DNA of 55,004 nt from Bacillus sp. FJAT-29937 (GCF_001509555.1 NZ_LMAS01000018.1:1-55004); one strand, 5' to 3'. Shown: positions 21,108 to 30,765, counted from the stretch's first letter. The notes: generated by a model from the letters alone, not told the origin. Numbers and translations are program-made.

Positions 21108-21515
21108 CTAATTAGATGGTGAATCCTTCTTTTCCTCTTTTTCCCTTACCTCAGGCAAATTAAAAATGACCTCGTTGTTTTCCGAAAGGAAGTAATCCTT
21201 TCTCGCAAGCTTGGCAATGTATTCATCATCATTCAGCTTGACAATTTCCTCCTCCAGGGCCACTTCCTTTTTCTCTAATAAAGCCAATTCCTGATCAAGC
21301 CTTTGTTTCTCAGCTGTCTTTGCTTCAATCGTTGAGGATTGCGAAACGAGCGTGGATATCATGAAAAAAGATAGAGCGATGGCACCCGTGAAGAAGACTG
21401 TTAATCTTCTATATAAGAGTCGTCTCTTCCTTCCCGCATGAATTTCTTCGGCCTCCTGCTGCTTCACATAGCTTGTTTGAATTTTGGCTACATTCCTTTT
21501 CTTGACAGCCCCCAT
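21108..21515 (-). CDS. divIC: cell-division protein DivIC
   Basis: FtsB-type bitopic membrane protein of the divisome, partner of FtsL and DivIB at the septum. The 135-aa protein has a basic cytosolic N-terminus (HAGRKRRLLYRR), one membrane helix (about 36-55), an extracytoplasmic coiled coil with heptad Leu/Glu/Lys (about 58-98) and the conserved LARKDYFLSENNEVIFNLPE segment. It starts 13 bases after yabQ and is probably co-transcribed with yabP-yabQ as well as from its own promoter. Confidence 0.94.
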   Translation of the reverse strand: MGAVKKRNVAKIQTSYVKQQEAEEIHAGRKRRLLYRRLTVFFTGAIALSFFMISTLVSQSSTIEAKTAEKQRLDQELALLEKKEVALEEEIVKLNDDEYIAKLARKDYFLSENNEVIFNLPEVREKEEKKDSPSN

Positions 21516-21528
21516 TTCGCACCCCTCC

Positions 21529-22161
21529 TTACTTTTTATATTTTTTCAAGATGGTCATCCACTTAGTTAAATGATTCTTTGTCTTTATTAAAAGTCCTGC
21601 CATTCTATTATAAATCTTCTCGACTGATTTTTTAAGCCCTTTCGGCAAAACTTTCCAAAATAACAACGAAAGCCACTTGAAAGGGAGAAGAATAATCTTA
21701 CATACGAATAAAATAATCCTGAATATTAATTTTAGAAGAGCAAATAGGACCCTTTTTATCATTAAAAGCAAAGAAATAACAGCAAATATGAGTCCTCTTA
21801 CTGGTTTATAGATTAGATAATGGAATAGTTTTAAAAAAAAGCGATAAATAGCGACAATTACCGAGATAGAAATCTCCAGAAGACGCAGATATAATCCTTT
21901 AAATAAACTTTGATAGGCCGCAAAGCCGCATAAAAGGGCAATAAATATATAAAATCTCAGCTCACCGCGATTGACGATAAATAAAATATAAAAAATAGCC
22001 AGCCCTTGTACAACCCAAAAGAGGATATCGTTGATAAATACGATCCAGCTTTTGCGATTACTGCGTTTGAGGAAGCGGTTGTAAGTATCAAGAGCTGCGC
22101 CAAAGGCACTGCCCATGCCAATCATGGCTAGCATGGTCATAAATTGTGTCGATAAAGTCAT
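21529..22161 (-). CDS. yabQ: spore cortex protein YabQ
   Basis: A 210-aa integral membrane protein with hydrophobic helices at about 5-22, 38-60, 68-85 and 120-165, and a basic C-terminal tail. In B. subtilis YabQ is made in the mother cell and is required for cortex formation. It overlaps yabP by 4 bases (ATGA), the conserved order yabP-yabQ-divIC. The sequence is poorly conserved outside the first two helices, as usual for this family. Confidence 0.9.
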   Translation of the reverse strand: MTLSTQFMTMLAMIGMGSAFGAALDTYNRFLKRSNRKSWIVFINDILFWVVQGLAIFYILFIVNRGELRFYIFIALLCGFAAYQSLFKGLYLRLLEISISVIVAIYRFFLKLFHYLIYKPVRGLIFAVISLLLMIKRVLFALLKLIFRIILFVCKIILLPFKWLSLLFWKVLPKGLKKSVEKIYNRMAGLLIKTKNHLTKWMTILKKYKK

Positions 22162-22460
22162 CGGAATAGCTTGCTAAAGAAGCCTTTAGCCTTATCCCCA
22201 TGCTGATCATCTAAATAAACGAGATCAAATATTTTCCCTTTTATAGAGACAACCCCTTTATCGACATCAAGGTTTTTCATCTGCAAATTCTGTCCTTTAA
22301 TCGCCAGAAACCCCATTACAGTATCTAATAAAAATTCCTCATTATCAAAGCTCTCTACCTGCTTAACCCCTGTAATGTCCAAAAGCCTTCTTCCACGCAT
22401 AATAACATCGTGGTCCTGAACATTCGACTTTGTTGAATTTTGCTCATAATATTGGCTCAC
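22158..22460 (-). CDS. yabP: sporulation protein YabP
   Basis: YabP/YqfC family protein of 100 aa, rich in short beta strands (RGRRLLDITGVKQVESFDNEEFLLDT split over residues 18-45), made in the mother cell with YabQ. I chose the GTG at 22460 because GAGGGG lies upstream and the length equals B. subtilis YabP; the longer in-frame extension runs into a repeat element. A small inverted repeat GTACAA/TTGTAC (22484-22500) sits directly upstream. I could not find a convincing SigE promoter; the repeat inserted further upstream may separate it from rqcP transcription. Confidence 0.93.
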   Translation of the reverse strand: MSQYYEQNSTKSNVQDHDVIMRGRRLLDITGVKQVESFDNEEFLLDTVMGFLAIKGQNLQMKNLDVDKGVVSIKGKIFDLVYLDDQHGDKAKGFFSKLFR

Positions 22461-22532
22461 CTTACATCCCCTCACAATCACAAAGTACAAGCTTTTTGTA
22501 CATGTTATGAGAGAAGGACAAGATTTAGAACA

Positions 22533-22716
22533 TAGAAAAGCGTAAGCACCTCGGTCAGGGGCGACAAGCATAAGACGAGTTGGCAGGAAGGTTGGTCTTT
22601 ACCTTCATGTCAACTTGGCTTATGACCTCCGACGTACAGGACGTACTAGTGCCGACTTTGCCACAGGACGTGGCGTACTTAGTCGGCGAGCCCCTAGGTG
22701 CTGGAGCTAGACAAAC
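22533..22716. repeat. structured multi-hairpin repeat element
   Basis: Non-coding block between rqcP and yabP built from nested inverted repeats. The closing arms are AGCACCT/AGGTGCT (22545-22551, 22696-22702) and GGGGC/GCCCC (22558-22562, 22690-22694). Arm A is a long hairpin: CATAAG/CTTATG, AGTTG/CAACT and GAAGGT/ACCTTC (22569-22624). Arm B has GTAC-AGGAC-GTAC and GCCGACT/AGTCGGC enclosing GCCAC-AGGAC-GTGGC (22634-22686). The opening AGAAAAGCG...AAGC resembles dispersed repeats I know from Bacillaceae. The strand of function is unknown. Confidence 0.7.
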
Positions 22717-22730
22717 AGAAAGGGAGGTGC

Positions 22731-22997
22731 TTATTCCTCGGTGCCGGCCTTTTCCTCTTTTACAATCGAATACATTTCTGCTGCTTCTTCTTTTTTCGTC
22801 GTTTCTTGAATACGGTCAATTTTGGCTGTGACTACTCTTTGCCCAAAGCGTATAACTAACTCATCCCCGACCTTAACAACCGTGCTAGCCTTTGCCTGCT
22901 GGCCATTCACAAGAATTCTTCCTTGATCGGAAACCTCTTTTGCCAGCGTTCTTCTTTTGATTAATCGGGATACTTTCAAAAATTTATCTAGTCTCAT
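22731..22997 (-). CDS. rqcP: ribosome-associated quality control factor RqcP
   Basis: Small S4-domain RNA-binding protein (YabO, Hsp15-like) of 88 aa. The S4 fold spans MRLDKFLKVSRLIKRRTLAK to VNGQQAKASTVVKVGDEL, followed by an acidic tail. In B. subtilis RqcP binds the 50S P-site region and works with RqcH to add alanine tails to stalled nascent chains. It overlaps the end of yabN by 14 bases, so it is translationally coupled to it. Confidence 0.95.
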   Translation of the reverse strand: MRLDKFLKVSRLIKRRTLAKEVSDQGRILVNGQQAKASTVVKVGDELVIRFGQRVVTAKIDRIQETTKKEEAAEMYSIVKEEKAGTEE

Positions 22998-24474
22998 TGT
23001 CTGGACTCCTCTCCAACCGTTTTACTTCTTCCCAGAATTCATCTAATTGCTCTAACTCATAATCAGCAAAGCTCCTTCCGCTCTCCTTCACCTTCTTTTC
23101 TACATAGGCAAAGCGGCGTTTGAACTTCTGATTTGTTAAAAACAGAGCTTCTTCAGCATCAATTTTGTAAAAACGTGCAATATTCACAATAGCAAATAGG
23201 ATATCACCAAACTCATTCACTATTTGCTTGCTTCCTTTTTCAGCCTCTAATTCAAATTCACCAAGCTCTTCCTTTACTTTCTCCCAAGCTGGCCCGACTT
23301 CCTTCCAGTCAAAACCAACACCAGCCGCCTTTTTTTGAATTTCAGCTGCGGCCATTAAATTGGGAAGCGATTTACTTATTCCGTCAAGGATCGACTTTTC
23401 CTCTGATTGGCCCTTTTCTTCCTGCTTAATATCCTGCCAGTTTCTTAATACATCCTCTTCTGTCTCAGCGGTTACATCCCCAAATACATGCGGGTGGCGG
23501 CGTACCATTTTTCCGGAAATTCCTTCAATGACATCTTCAATGGAGAAAAAGCCGTCATCCTCTCCAATTTGCGCATGAAGCATAACTTGCAGCAGAACAT
23601 CTCCGAGCTCCTCCACCATATGATCAATATCGTCTTCATTAATCGCTTCAATAAGCTCGTATGATTCTTCAATTAAATATTTCTTCAACGTTTCATGCGT
23701 TTGTTTTTTATCCCATGGGCAGCCATTTGGCCCGCGAAGCTCGGCAATAATCTCACGCAACTTGGAAAAGCTTTTATACAAAATGGCCTCATCCGTTACA
23801 GGAGGAACATAAATAGATGTTAGATTATTTATCTCCATATCCCGATCCAATTCGTACAAAGGGACCTTGCGTATCTGCTCTTCCTTGCTACCTGCGGCTG
23901 TCACAATGAAAACCTCATAATCATAAGGCAAGACATCCATTAGTGTGAGCTTTACTTCAGATGCGACAAACTGATCATACACCTGTCCAATGATCATGTG
24001 ATGCTTCACTTCTAGCTCATCTTTCTTCAAGCTCGTTCCATCAAGAAGCTGAAATCCCTCGATTGGGTCAATTTTTAGTGACTGAAATAAGGCATCAATA
24101 AAGCTTTGCCCCCCGCCGATTTCTATCGTTATTCCATGATCTTCCGCTCTCTCCAGCAGCAGCTGAACAGTGCGTTCCGCAACGAGCGGATGACCTGGAA
24201 CTGCATAAGTAACATTACCGCTTAAAGCTGCATCCAGCAGGCTCGAACAAATTTCTTCATATACTTCATGAAATTGCTCGTGTTTTTCATATATAGAATC
24301 AAATGAAGTGAATTCAAGCCCCTCCTTCTCCAATTCCGTGATGGCAGGATGTTCTTTCGTCCGCAAATATAGAGGGGAAGCGCTTTTCAGGGCACGGTAG
24401 ACCCCTAGAGGGAGCTGCTCTAAATCCCCGGCCCCTAACCCAAGTATCGTGATTTTTGACATTGATTCGTTCAT
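22984..24474 (-). CDS. yabN: tetrapyrrole methylase-like/MazG pyrophosphohydrolase fusion YabN
   Basis: A 496-aa two-domain protein. The N-terminal SAM-dependent methylase-like fold (about 1-215; GLGAGDLEQLP and VPGHPLVAERT) is joined to a C-terminal MazG NTP pyrophosphatase (about 235-485) with the conserved WDKKQTHETLKKYL and metal-binding glutamates in EESYELIEAI and EELGDVLLQV. MazG enzymes cleanse nucleotide pools; the substrate of the first domain is unclear. Its ATG overlaps the yabM stop (ATGA). Confidence 0.94.
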   Translation of the reverse strand: MNESMSKITILGLGAGDLEQLPLGVYRALKSASPLYLRTKEHPAITELEKEGLEFTSFDSIYEKHEQFHEVYEEICSSLLDAALSGNVTYAVPGHPLVAERTVQLLLERAEDHGITIEIGGGQSFIDALFQSLKIDPIEGFQLLDGTSLKKDELEVKHHMIIGQVYDQFVASEVKLTLMDVLPYDYEVFIVTAAGSKEEQIRKVPLYELDRDMEINNLTSIYVPPVTDEAILYKSFSKLREIIAELRGPNGCPWDKKQTHETLKKYLIEESYELIEAINEDDIDHMVEELGDVLLQVMLHAQIGEDDGFFSIEDVIEGISGKMVRRHPHVFGDVTAETEEDVLRNWQDIKQEEKGQSEEKSILDGISKSLPNLMAAAEIQKKAAGVGFDWKEVGPAWEKVKEELGEFELEAEKGSKQIVNEFGDILFAIVNIARFYKIDAEEALFLTNQKFKRRFAYVEKKVKESGRSFADYELEQLDEFWEEVKRLERSPDNETR

Positions 24475-26078
24475 CTCCTATTCCTTTTAGGCAGAAAAAA
24501 TAACAGCTTGCTTCCAAATGGCAGCATCGTAAGCTCTTTTTCTTTAAAGGTATTCCCTTTTAATACAATCCATAGATAAATAAATCCGCCTACAGCCACT
24601 GCACTTAATGCCTGAAAGCCATTAAACAAACGCCCCTCTTCGAAGCCGGTTAAATAACCCGTCATATATAAATAAAAACGCAGAACCATAAACATAGAAA
24701 GAGCTGCTATTCCAATAATCAGGATAAATCGTTTGTTCAAAATCCGCGTCCTTACCTGGCTTCGAAGCTTAACGAGCAAGAAAACCATAATGAAACTTAA
24801 GGTCAAACACGAGGCTGCCGCTGCTCCTATTGTCCCGTATAGCGGAACAAGTATCGCATTCAATACGTATTTCAACAAAAAGCTGCTGAGAATAACAAAC
24901 GCTGGAAAAAGAATAATGCCTAAGCCTTGTAATATAGCGGTAACAGTCATAATGATGGAGCTTAATAAGATCATCATGCTCAAAATCCCCAGAACTTCTG
25001 AACCCTCGCTGTTTTCAAACAGCATAATATTTGTGGCACGAATAATACTCCACAAGCCAATTGTTGCCGCGACTCCTACAAACAAGGCGATTTTGAGCGC
25101 CAGCCGAATATTATCATGCATAAATGCAAAGTTTGACTTTAATTTTTCACTTGTAATAATCGGAACTAATGATAATGACATCGAAGTGGCAACGACCATC
25201 CCAACCTGAATAAGCGGCTGACCTCGATCATAAATTCCTTTAAGCTCTTTCGCCTCAAGAGCATCTACTCCAGAAGAAATAAGCATCGAATACAGATTTA
25301 AAGAATCTGCCATTTGCAAAAACACAAGGAGCAAGCTGCTTACGCATATGGCAAATCCCTGAACCAAAAGAGCCCTGGCTATTTGTATGTTTTTTTGAAT
25401 ATCAAATTTCGCGAAAGGAAGATGAGATTTACGCCTTCCTATCCAATAAAAGGTGATAAGAACAATTATCGCGGCGATTCCGCCTGTTACAGAGCCGAAC
25501 GCCGCTCCTCCTCCTACTACGTACAAGCTATATCCCTTACTTGTCAGCAAAAAGGCGGCAAAGAAAATCGTGATTACTCTTATGGATTGCTCAACCACTT
25601 GGGATATAGCTGTAGGAACCATATTCCCTCTCCCTTGATAGAAGCCTCGCAGCAATGCAACTACAGGGAAAATTAAAAAGGTAACTGAAATGACTTTCAA
25701 TAAAATCGCAAGATTGGGGTCCTTCATTTGAGCCGCCAGCCAGGCTGCTCCCCAGAAAAGAAAAGCAAAACAAATAAAACCGATTATAAATAATATGAGG
25801 GCTGACGTGATAAATAGATGCTGTACCCCGTTTTTTTCCTTCTTGCTCGAAAGCTCTGTGTAAAGCTTAGAAATCACGACCGGAAAACCATATGTAGATA
25901 AAGCAAGGGCAACTCCATAAAACGGATAAACTTGCTGATAAATATAAAAACCAACATCTCCCACAATATTTTGAAACGGTACGCGGTAGACGGCGCTTAA
26001 TATTTTGACGATTAATGCGGCAAAAGTTAAAATGAAAGCCCCTTTAAATAATTCTTTAGCTTTTTTCTCGGGCCCCAT
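24471..26078 (-). CDS. yabM: polysaccharide/lipid flippase-like protein YabM (MATE/MVF family)
   Basis: A 535-aa integral membrane protein with about 14 hydrophobic helices, related to SpoVB, MurJ and Wzx exporters; the opening AFILTFAALIVKILSAVYRVP is typical of this family. The substrate is not evident; lipid-linked cell-wall or spore precursors are the family expectation. I chose the ATG at 26078 behind GGAAGGAGAGG; upstream in-frame sequence runs across the promoter and the spoVT terminator. It is first in yabM-yabN-rqcP and overlaps yabN. Confidence 0.93.
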   Translation of the reverse strand: MGPEKKAKELFKGAFILTFAALIVKILSAVYRVPFQNIVGDVGFYIYQQVYPFYGVALALSTYGFPVVISKLYTELSSKKEKNGVQHLFITSALILFIIGFICFAFLFWGAAWLAAQMKDPNLAILLKVISVTFLIFPVVALLRGFYQGRGNMVPTAISQVVEQSIRVITIFFAAFLLTSKGYSLYVVGGGAAFGSVTGGIAAIIVLITFYWIGRRKSHLPFAKFDIQKNIQIARALLVQGFAICVSSLLLVFLQMADSLNLYSMLISSGVDALEAKELKGIYDRGQPLIQVGMVVATSMSLSLVPIITSEKLKSNFAFMHDNIRLALKIALFVGVAATIGLWSIIRATNIMLFENSEGSEVLGILSMMILLSSIIMTVTAILQGLGIILFPAFVILSSFLLKYVLNAILVPLYGTIGAAAASCLTLSFIMVFLLVKLRSQVRTRILNKRFILIIGIAALSMFMVLRFYLYMTGYLTGFEEGRLFNGFQALSAVAVGGFIYLWIVLKGNTFKEKELTMLPFGSKLLFFLPKRNRR

Positions 26079-26111
26079 TTCCCCTCTCCTTCCAAATCTT
26101 ACATTCGAAAG

Positions 26112-26141
26112 TATTATATCATGGCTCAGGACGATTATTGA
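26112..26141 (-). promoter_or_regulatory. extended -10 promoter of yabM
   Basis: Minus strand: TGA-TATAAT, with the consensus -10 at 26113-26118. The -35 region is weak (TCAATA at 17 bases). It lies 35 bases before the yabM start and directly after the spoVT terminator. Confidence 0.55.
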
Positions 26142-26162
26142 CTGAATCCGTTTTACGCTGTT

Positions 26163-26210
26163 AAAAAAAACCATCAGTGGGCCCCCAATTATATGGAGGC
26201 CCACTGATGG
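26163..26210 (-). terminator. terminator of spoVT
   Basis: Minus-strand 13-bp perfect stem CCATCAGTGGGCC/GGCCCACTGATGG followed by eight Ts. It is one of the strongest terminators in the window. Confidence 0.95.
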
Positions 26211-26220
26211 AAGTTTCACC

Positions 26221-26757
26221 TTATGATTCCATTTGTCTTGCCAGAAATCCTGCAGCTGTTTCAACAGCCTTTTGCTCAACTTCTCCTAACGTATCTTCTT
26301 TAGCATAGATGATCACAGCACCAATTGGATCTCCATTTGCAATGATTGGTCCAATGGTATAGGAAGAAATGGCTTCATTATGACCATCAACGAGAGAGTA
26401 ATCACCTGACTGATTAATGAGAACGGAACTGCGGTCCTCCATCGACTTCTCAACTAATTCACTAATGTTTTTGTTTAAATATTCCTTCTTGGAGCCCCCT
26501 GCAACAGCGATATATGTATCCCTGTCACAAATTAATACTGGATTTCCTAAGCTGTCAAACAGTGCCTCGGCATACTCTTTTGCAAAGTCGCTTAGTTCAC
26601 TGATCGGTGAATATTTCTTCAAAATGACCTCTCCATCGCGGTCAACGAAAATTTCTAATGGGTCTCCTTCACGAATACGCAGCGTTCTGCGAATTTCCTT
26701 AGGAATAACCACACGCCCTAAATCATCGATTCGACGAACAATACCAGTTGCTTTCAT
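26221..26757 (-). CDS. spoVT: stage V sporulation regulator SpoVT
   Basis: Forespore transcription factor that tunes SigG-dependent genes. The N-terminal AbrB-type swapped-hairpin DNA-binding domain (about 1-52; KATGIVRRIDDLGRVVIP) is joined to a C-terminal GAF domain (about 57-175). The ATG at 26757 gives 178 aa, as in B. subtilis, with GTGAGG upstream. It is a paralogue of abrB in this same window: the first 50 residues align well. It is monocistronic, with a candidate SigG promoter and a strong terminator. Confidence 0.97.
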   Translation of the reverse strand: MKATGIVRRIDDLGRVVIPKEIRRTLRIREGDPLEIFVDRDGEVILKKYSPISELSDFAKEYAEALFDSLGNPVLICDRDTYIAVAGGSKKEYLNKNISELVEKSMEDRSSVLINQSGDYSLVDGHNEAISSYTIGPIIANGDPIGAVIIYAKEDTLGEVEQKAVETAAGFLARQMES

Positions 26758-27180
26758 CCAATGTTGCCTCACTTTCATCTGATGATTTTTTTTTGAAATA
26801 AGAAAAAGGATTTTCCAAATTCAGACAGATGTCCGATTATGGCGCATTGTACTAAAGTATAAGGCCAAGGTTGGAGTCCCGCACTGAAAGCGCGCAATTT
26901 TCAGCTTTTCTTATCTGGCCATGATTCAAAATTGGGAGAAATTGAATACATCGCCATGTTTGAACTTAGTATCTTTCATATGGAAAGTTCTATACACGTT
27001 CAATTATTTTTTCTGGAGTTTATCTTTTCATTAAAACTCGGGAAAATCATCTGAATCGTTTTGACCTTTGAAAAAATTTCAGGTTTTCTAATGCAATACC
27101 CTTCGTTTTCAAGAATAAACATTTTTGAAAGCTTTTTTGGCCATTTGTTCTGTCGCATATCGTTTTAGGTTCATAATCAT
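26758..27180. other. 423-base gap between spoVT and mfd
   Basis: Apart from the candidate spoVT promoter (26835-26862), I see no gene, tRNA or strong hairpin here. A 23-codon minus-strand frame begins at 27180 directly after the mfd stop, but it has no ribosome binding site. No clear mfd terminator is visible. Confidence 0.5.
26835..26862 (-). promoter_or_regulatory. candidate SigG promoter of spoVT
   Basis: Minus strand: -35 TTATA (26858-26862), 16 bases, -10 CATAATC (26835-26841), compared with the SigG pattern G(A/C)ATA and CATnnTA. B. subtilis spoVT is SigG-dependent. Confidence 0.5.
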
Positions 27181-30100
27181 TTATAATGCCTGACTTTGCT
27201 GTTCCTTGATGGAATCCTTCATCCCTTGTACAACTTCAAAGGCTATTTTTAACCATTCATTTGGTTTGATTCCTTTTACATGGAGGACAGCCTTGAGCTT
27301 TTTCCCATCCATTCCAAGCCCTACTGTGCGCCCAAATTTGCTCGTGATTTCAAAGATTTTCGGTCCGTCTATTCGTTCACTTGCCTTTTCTGACTGCAGA
27401 ATCAATATTTCTTGTTTACTCTGTTTAATCGTTTCAACTCCGGCGAGCTCTCCAAGAACCTTCATTTGTGCGACTTGGAATAAATAAGCGACTTCTTCAG
27501 GGTATTCACCAAAGCGGTCGATCATTTCCTCATGAAGCTCCTCGATATCCTCTATACTTGAAGCACCTCTAAAGCGCTTATACATTTCAATTTTTTGATG
27601 ACCATCTGAAATATAAGAATCAGGAATATAAGCATCTAATTCAAGATCAATTTCGAGCCTCTGCTTATTCTCAAGCTCTATATTGCCTTTTCTATTCTCG
27701 ATTGCTTCCTTCAGCATTTGCGAGTATAAATCAAATCCGACTGAATCAATGAAGCCATGCTGTTCAGCACCTAATAAGTTTCCTGCGCCCCTAATGGACA
27801 GGTCACGCATGGCAATTTTGAATCCGGAGCCGAGCTCTGTAAATTCTTTGATCGCCTGGAGCCGCTTCTCAGCTACCTCAGTTAATACTTTATCTTTTCT
27901 ATAGGTGAAATACGCATAGGCAACCCGGTTAGAACGGCCGACCCTTCCTCTCAGCTGATAAAGCTGTGACAGCCCCATTTTATCGGCATCATGAACAATG
28001 AGCGTGTTGACATTGGGGATGTCTACTCCAGTCTCAATGATTGTCGTACTCACAAGGACATCATATTCGCCGGAAAGGAAACCTAACATAACTGATTCGA
28101 GCTCATTTTCGGTCATTTTCCCATGGGCATAGGTCACTCTTGCGTCTGGAACAAGCATCGAAATTTCCTCTGCTTTCCGTTCGATATCCTCTACTCGGTT
28201 ATAAAGGAAATAAACCTGCCCATCGCGAGCAAGCTCTCTTTCTATCGCTTCTCGTACAATTCCTCCATTATACTCCATCACATACGTCTGAATCGGAAAA
28301 CGATTTTCCGGAGGAGTTTCGATGACCGATAAATCACGCACGCCAAGCATCGACATATGAAGAGTTCTAGGAATAGGTGTAGCCGTTAATGTTAGAACAT
28401 CTACATTTGATTTCAACTGTTTGATTTTCTCCTTATGTGTGACACCAAATCGCTGTTCCTCATCGACAATAAGCAGTCCTAGGTCTCGATACGAAATATC
28501 CTTTGAAAGAATACGATGAGTCCCGACTACCACATCAATAGTCCCCGCCTTTAAACCTTTGATCGTTTCTGTTTGCTGTTTCCTAGATTTAAATCGGCTT
28601 AGCAGTCCGACCTCAATCGGATAATCCTGAAAGCGTTCTCTCATTGTTTCGTAATGCTGCTGGGCCAGAATCGTGGTCGGAACAAGGAAAGCAACTTGTT
28701 TCCCATCGGCTATCGCTTTGAAGGCAGCACGAATCGCCACTTCTGTTTTCCCATAGCCTACATCCCCGCATAATAACCGGTCCATCGGGCGCTCTCTTTC
28801 CATATCTCTCTTGATTTCGTGAATGGAACGAAGCTGGTCCTCTGTTTCTTGATAAGCAAAGGCTGCCTCGAATTCCCGCTGCATCTCCCCATCTGGGCTA
28901 AAAGCATGTCCTTTCGATGCTTCTCGCTCTGCATAAAGCTTAATTAAGTCATCCGCAATATCTTGGACAGAGGATTCAACCTTCTTCTTAACCCTCTTCC
29001 AATCGCTTCCGCCAAGCTTATATAATTTAGGTTCCTTTGCTTCGGAGCCTACATATTTTTGAATAAGATCAATTTGCTCGACTGGAACATAAAGCTTATC
29101 CGTACCCTGATAACGAATATGGAGATAATCCTTATGAACCCCATTGATTTCAAGTGTTTCAATTCCTAAATATTTTCCTATCCCGTGATTCACATGAACG
29201 ACATGATCGCCAACTTTTAACTCGGAATAGCTTTTAATCCGTTCCGCATTAGACAGCTTTTGACGGCGGGGCTGCTTTTTCGTTCTTTTATTAAAGAGCT
29301 CTTCTTCTGTAATGACCGCAAATCTTTGACTTGTCAGCTCAAATCCAGTCGACAGACCGCCCGCCATAATTTGGACCTTTCCTAAAAGGAGCGGCTGGTC
29401 CTTTCCGATAGAAAATGCTTCAATTTCATAGTCTTCCAATACCCTTTGAAGCTTCTTAATTCTTTCTTCATCAGACCCTAAAAAAATGACAGTATAATTC
29501 CCTTTTCTCCATCGATCAATTTCCCCTTTGAGAACGTTCATTTGACCGTGGAAATTCTGCATTTGTTTACACGAAATATTAATAATATTTTGCGGATTTG
29601 TATTCGGAATATGTCTTAGAAACAATGACAAATAAATGAGCGGCTGTTTCTTTTGCTGCAAAAACCCCTTTAAATTATGGGATATTTTCACATCATGGAT
29701 CATTTGCCCCTCACTTAATAGACTTGTATACCACTCGGCCTCTTCCTTCTCCAGAGAGTCATTCATTTCCTGAACTCTGCTAATTTCATCAACGAAAATC
29801 AGCGCATTTTCTGGAAGGTAGTCTACTAAACTATTTTCTTTTTCATATGCAAAAGAGAGATATTTAAATAGCTGGCTTGGCTTGCTGTCCATTCTTAATT
29901 GCTCAAGCTCGTATCCGATGTTCTGTGTGAGCAATGTTTTTACTTTTTCATCCTTTAACTTCTTTAGGCTTGTGCCTAATCCCGCTTCAATCTTTTCAAT
30001 CATTTTCTGATAGTGTTCATTTGTTAATGGATATTCAGTTGCGGGACCGATTGTAACTTCAGATAGCTTCTCCTTAGACCGTTGATCTTCCAATGAAAAC

Positions 30101-30714
30101 GATCGAATCGAATCTACTTCTGTATCAAATAATTCAATTCGAATGGGATCGGATTCTGTTAATGGATAAATATCAATAATTCCGCCTCTTACACTAAATT
30201 CACCGGGAGATGAAACCATGCTCACACGCGAGTAGCCCATTTGGACGAATGTCAAAAGCTGCTCTTCCTGAAGTTCATCTCCTACCTTTAAAGTAAGCTG
30301 ACTTTCTCTCCAGAGAGAGGCTGGCGGGAGAATTTTTCTTAAGGCTGCCATTGGAGCAATTAACAGACCACTTTTACTTTTACTCCAATAATTTAATACT
30401 TCGATTCGCTGTGCCTTTAATTCTGGACTGGCAATACTAATTTCAGCGGCAATTAATTCATTAGCCGGATATAAAAACACTTCTGATTCCTTTACGAGAT
30501 GAACGATATCATCATAAAGCTTTTGTGCCTGCAGAAGATTATGTGTGATGATTAATACCGGCCTTCGTGTTTGCTCATAGACAGATGATAGAAACAAAGT
30601 TCTTGCGGAACCGGATAAGCCTGATATTAACTGCTCCTTAAGCCCTTCCTTAATTCCAGACAAGACGGATTGCAGATCATCTTGCCCACTAATCATATCT
30701 TTTAGCCCTTTCAT
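27181..30714 (-). CDS. mfd: transcription-repair coupling factor Mfd
   Basis: Displaces RNA polymerase stalled at DNA lesions and recruits UvrA. The 1177-aa length equals that of B. subtilis. An N-terminal UvrB-like region is followed by the RNA polymerase-interacting domain (around GDHVVHVNHGIGKYLGIE, about 500), the RecG-like helicase core with Walker A GDVGYGKTEVA and DEEQ box, motif VI QLRGRVGRS, and the C-terminal TRCF domain. The ATG at 30714 is preceded by GGGAGGG. It follows fin, separated by a terminator. The upstream in-frame codons lack a binding site. Confidence 0.97.
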   Translation of the reverse strand: MKGLKDMISGQDDLQSVLSGIKEGLKEQLISGLSGSARTLFLSSVYEQTRRPVLIITHNLLQAQKLYDDIVHLVKESEVFLYPANELIAAEISIASPELKAQRIEVLNYWSKSKSGLLIAPMAALRKILPPASLWRESQLTLKVGDELQEEQLLTFVQMGYSRVSMVSSPGEFSVRGGIIDIYPLTESDPIRIELFDTEVDSIRSFSLEDQRSKEKLSEVTIGPATEYPLTNEHYQKMIEKIEAGLGTSLKKLKDEKVKTLLTQNIGYELEQLRMDSKPSQLFKYLSFAYEKENSLVDYLPENALIFVDEISRVQEMNDSLEKEEAEWYTSLLSEGQMIHDVKISHNLKGFLQQKKQPLIYLSLFLRHIPNTNPQNIINISCKQMQNFHGQMNVLKGEIDRWRKGNYTVIFLGSDEERIKKLQRVLEDYEIEAFSIGKDQPLLLGKVQIMAGGLSTGFELTSQRFAVITEEELFNKRTKKQPRRQKLSNAERIKSYSELKVGDHVVHVNHGIGKYLGIETLEINGVHKDYLHIRYQGTDKLYVPVEQIDLIQKYVGSEAKEPKLYKLGGSDWKRVKKKVESSVQDIADDLIKLYAEREASKGHAFSPDGEMQREFEAAFAYQETEDQLRSIHEIKRDMERERPMDRLLCGDVGYGKTEVAIRAAFKAIADGKQVAFLVPTTILAQQHYETMRERFQDYPIEVGLLSRFKSRKQQTETIKGLKAGTIDVVVGTHRILSKDISYRDLGLLIVDEEQRFGVTHKEKIKQLKSNVDVLTLTATPIPRTLHMSMLGVRDLSVIETPPENRFPIQTYVMEYNGGIVREAIERELARDGQVYFLYNRVEDIERKAEEISMLVPDARVTYAHGKMTENELESVMLGFLSGEYDVLVSTTIIETGVDIPNVNTLIVHDADKMGLSQLYQLRGRVGRSNRVAYAYFTYRKDKVLTEVAEKRLQAIKEFTELGSGFKIAMRDLSIRGAGNLLGAEQHGFIDSVGFDLYSQMLKEAIENRKGNIELENKQRLEIDLELDAYIPDSYISDGHQKIEMYKRFRGASSIEDIEELHEEMIDRFGEYPEEVAYLFQVAQMKVLGELAGVETIKQSKQEILILQSEKASERIDGPKIFEITSKFGRTVGLGMDGKKLKAVLHVKGIKPNEWLKIAFEVVQGMKDSIKEQQSQAL

Positions 30715-30765
30715 GACTACCCTCCCTTTCTTAAGGGGGATGACCCCTATTTTCAATTTATAGAT

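Noticed and set aside
22158..22571. Longer yabP with 37 extra N-terminal residues
   Set aside because: The extension enters the repeat element and lacks a binding site; the GTG start gives the family length of 100 aa.
27110..27180. 23-codon peptide directly after mfd
   Set aside because: No ribosome binding site and no similarity; too short to support.
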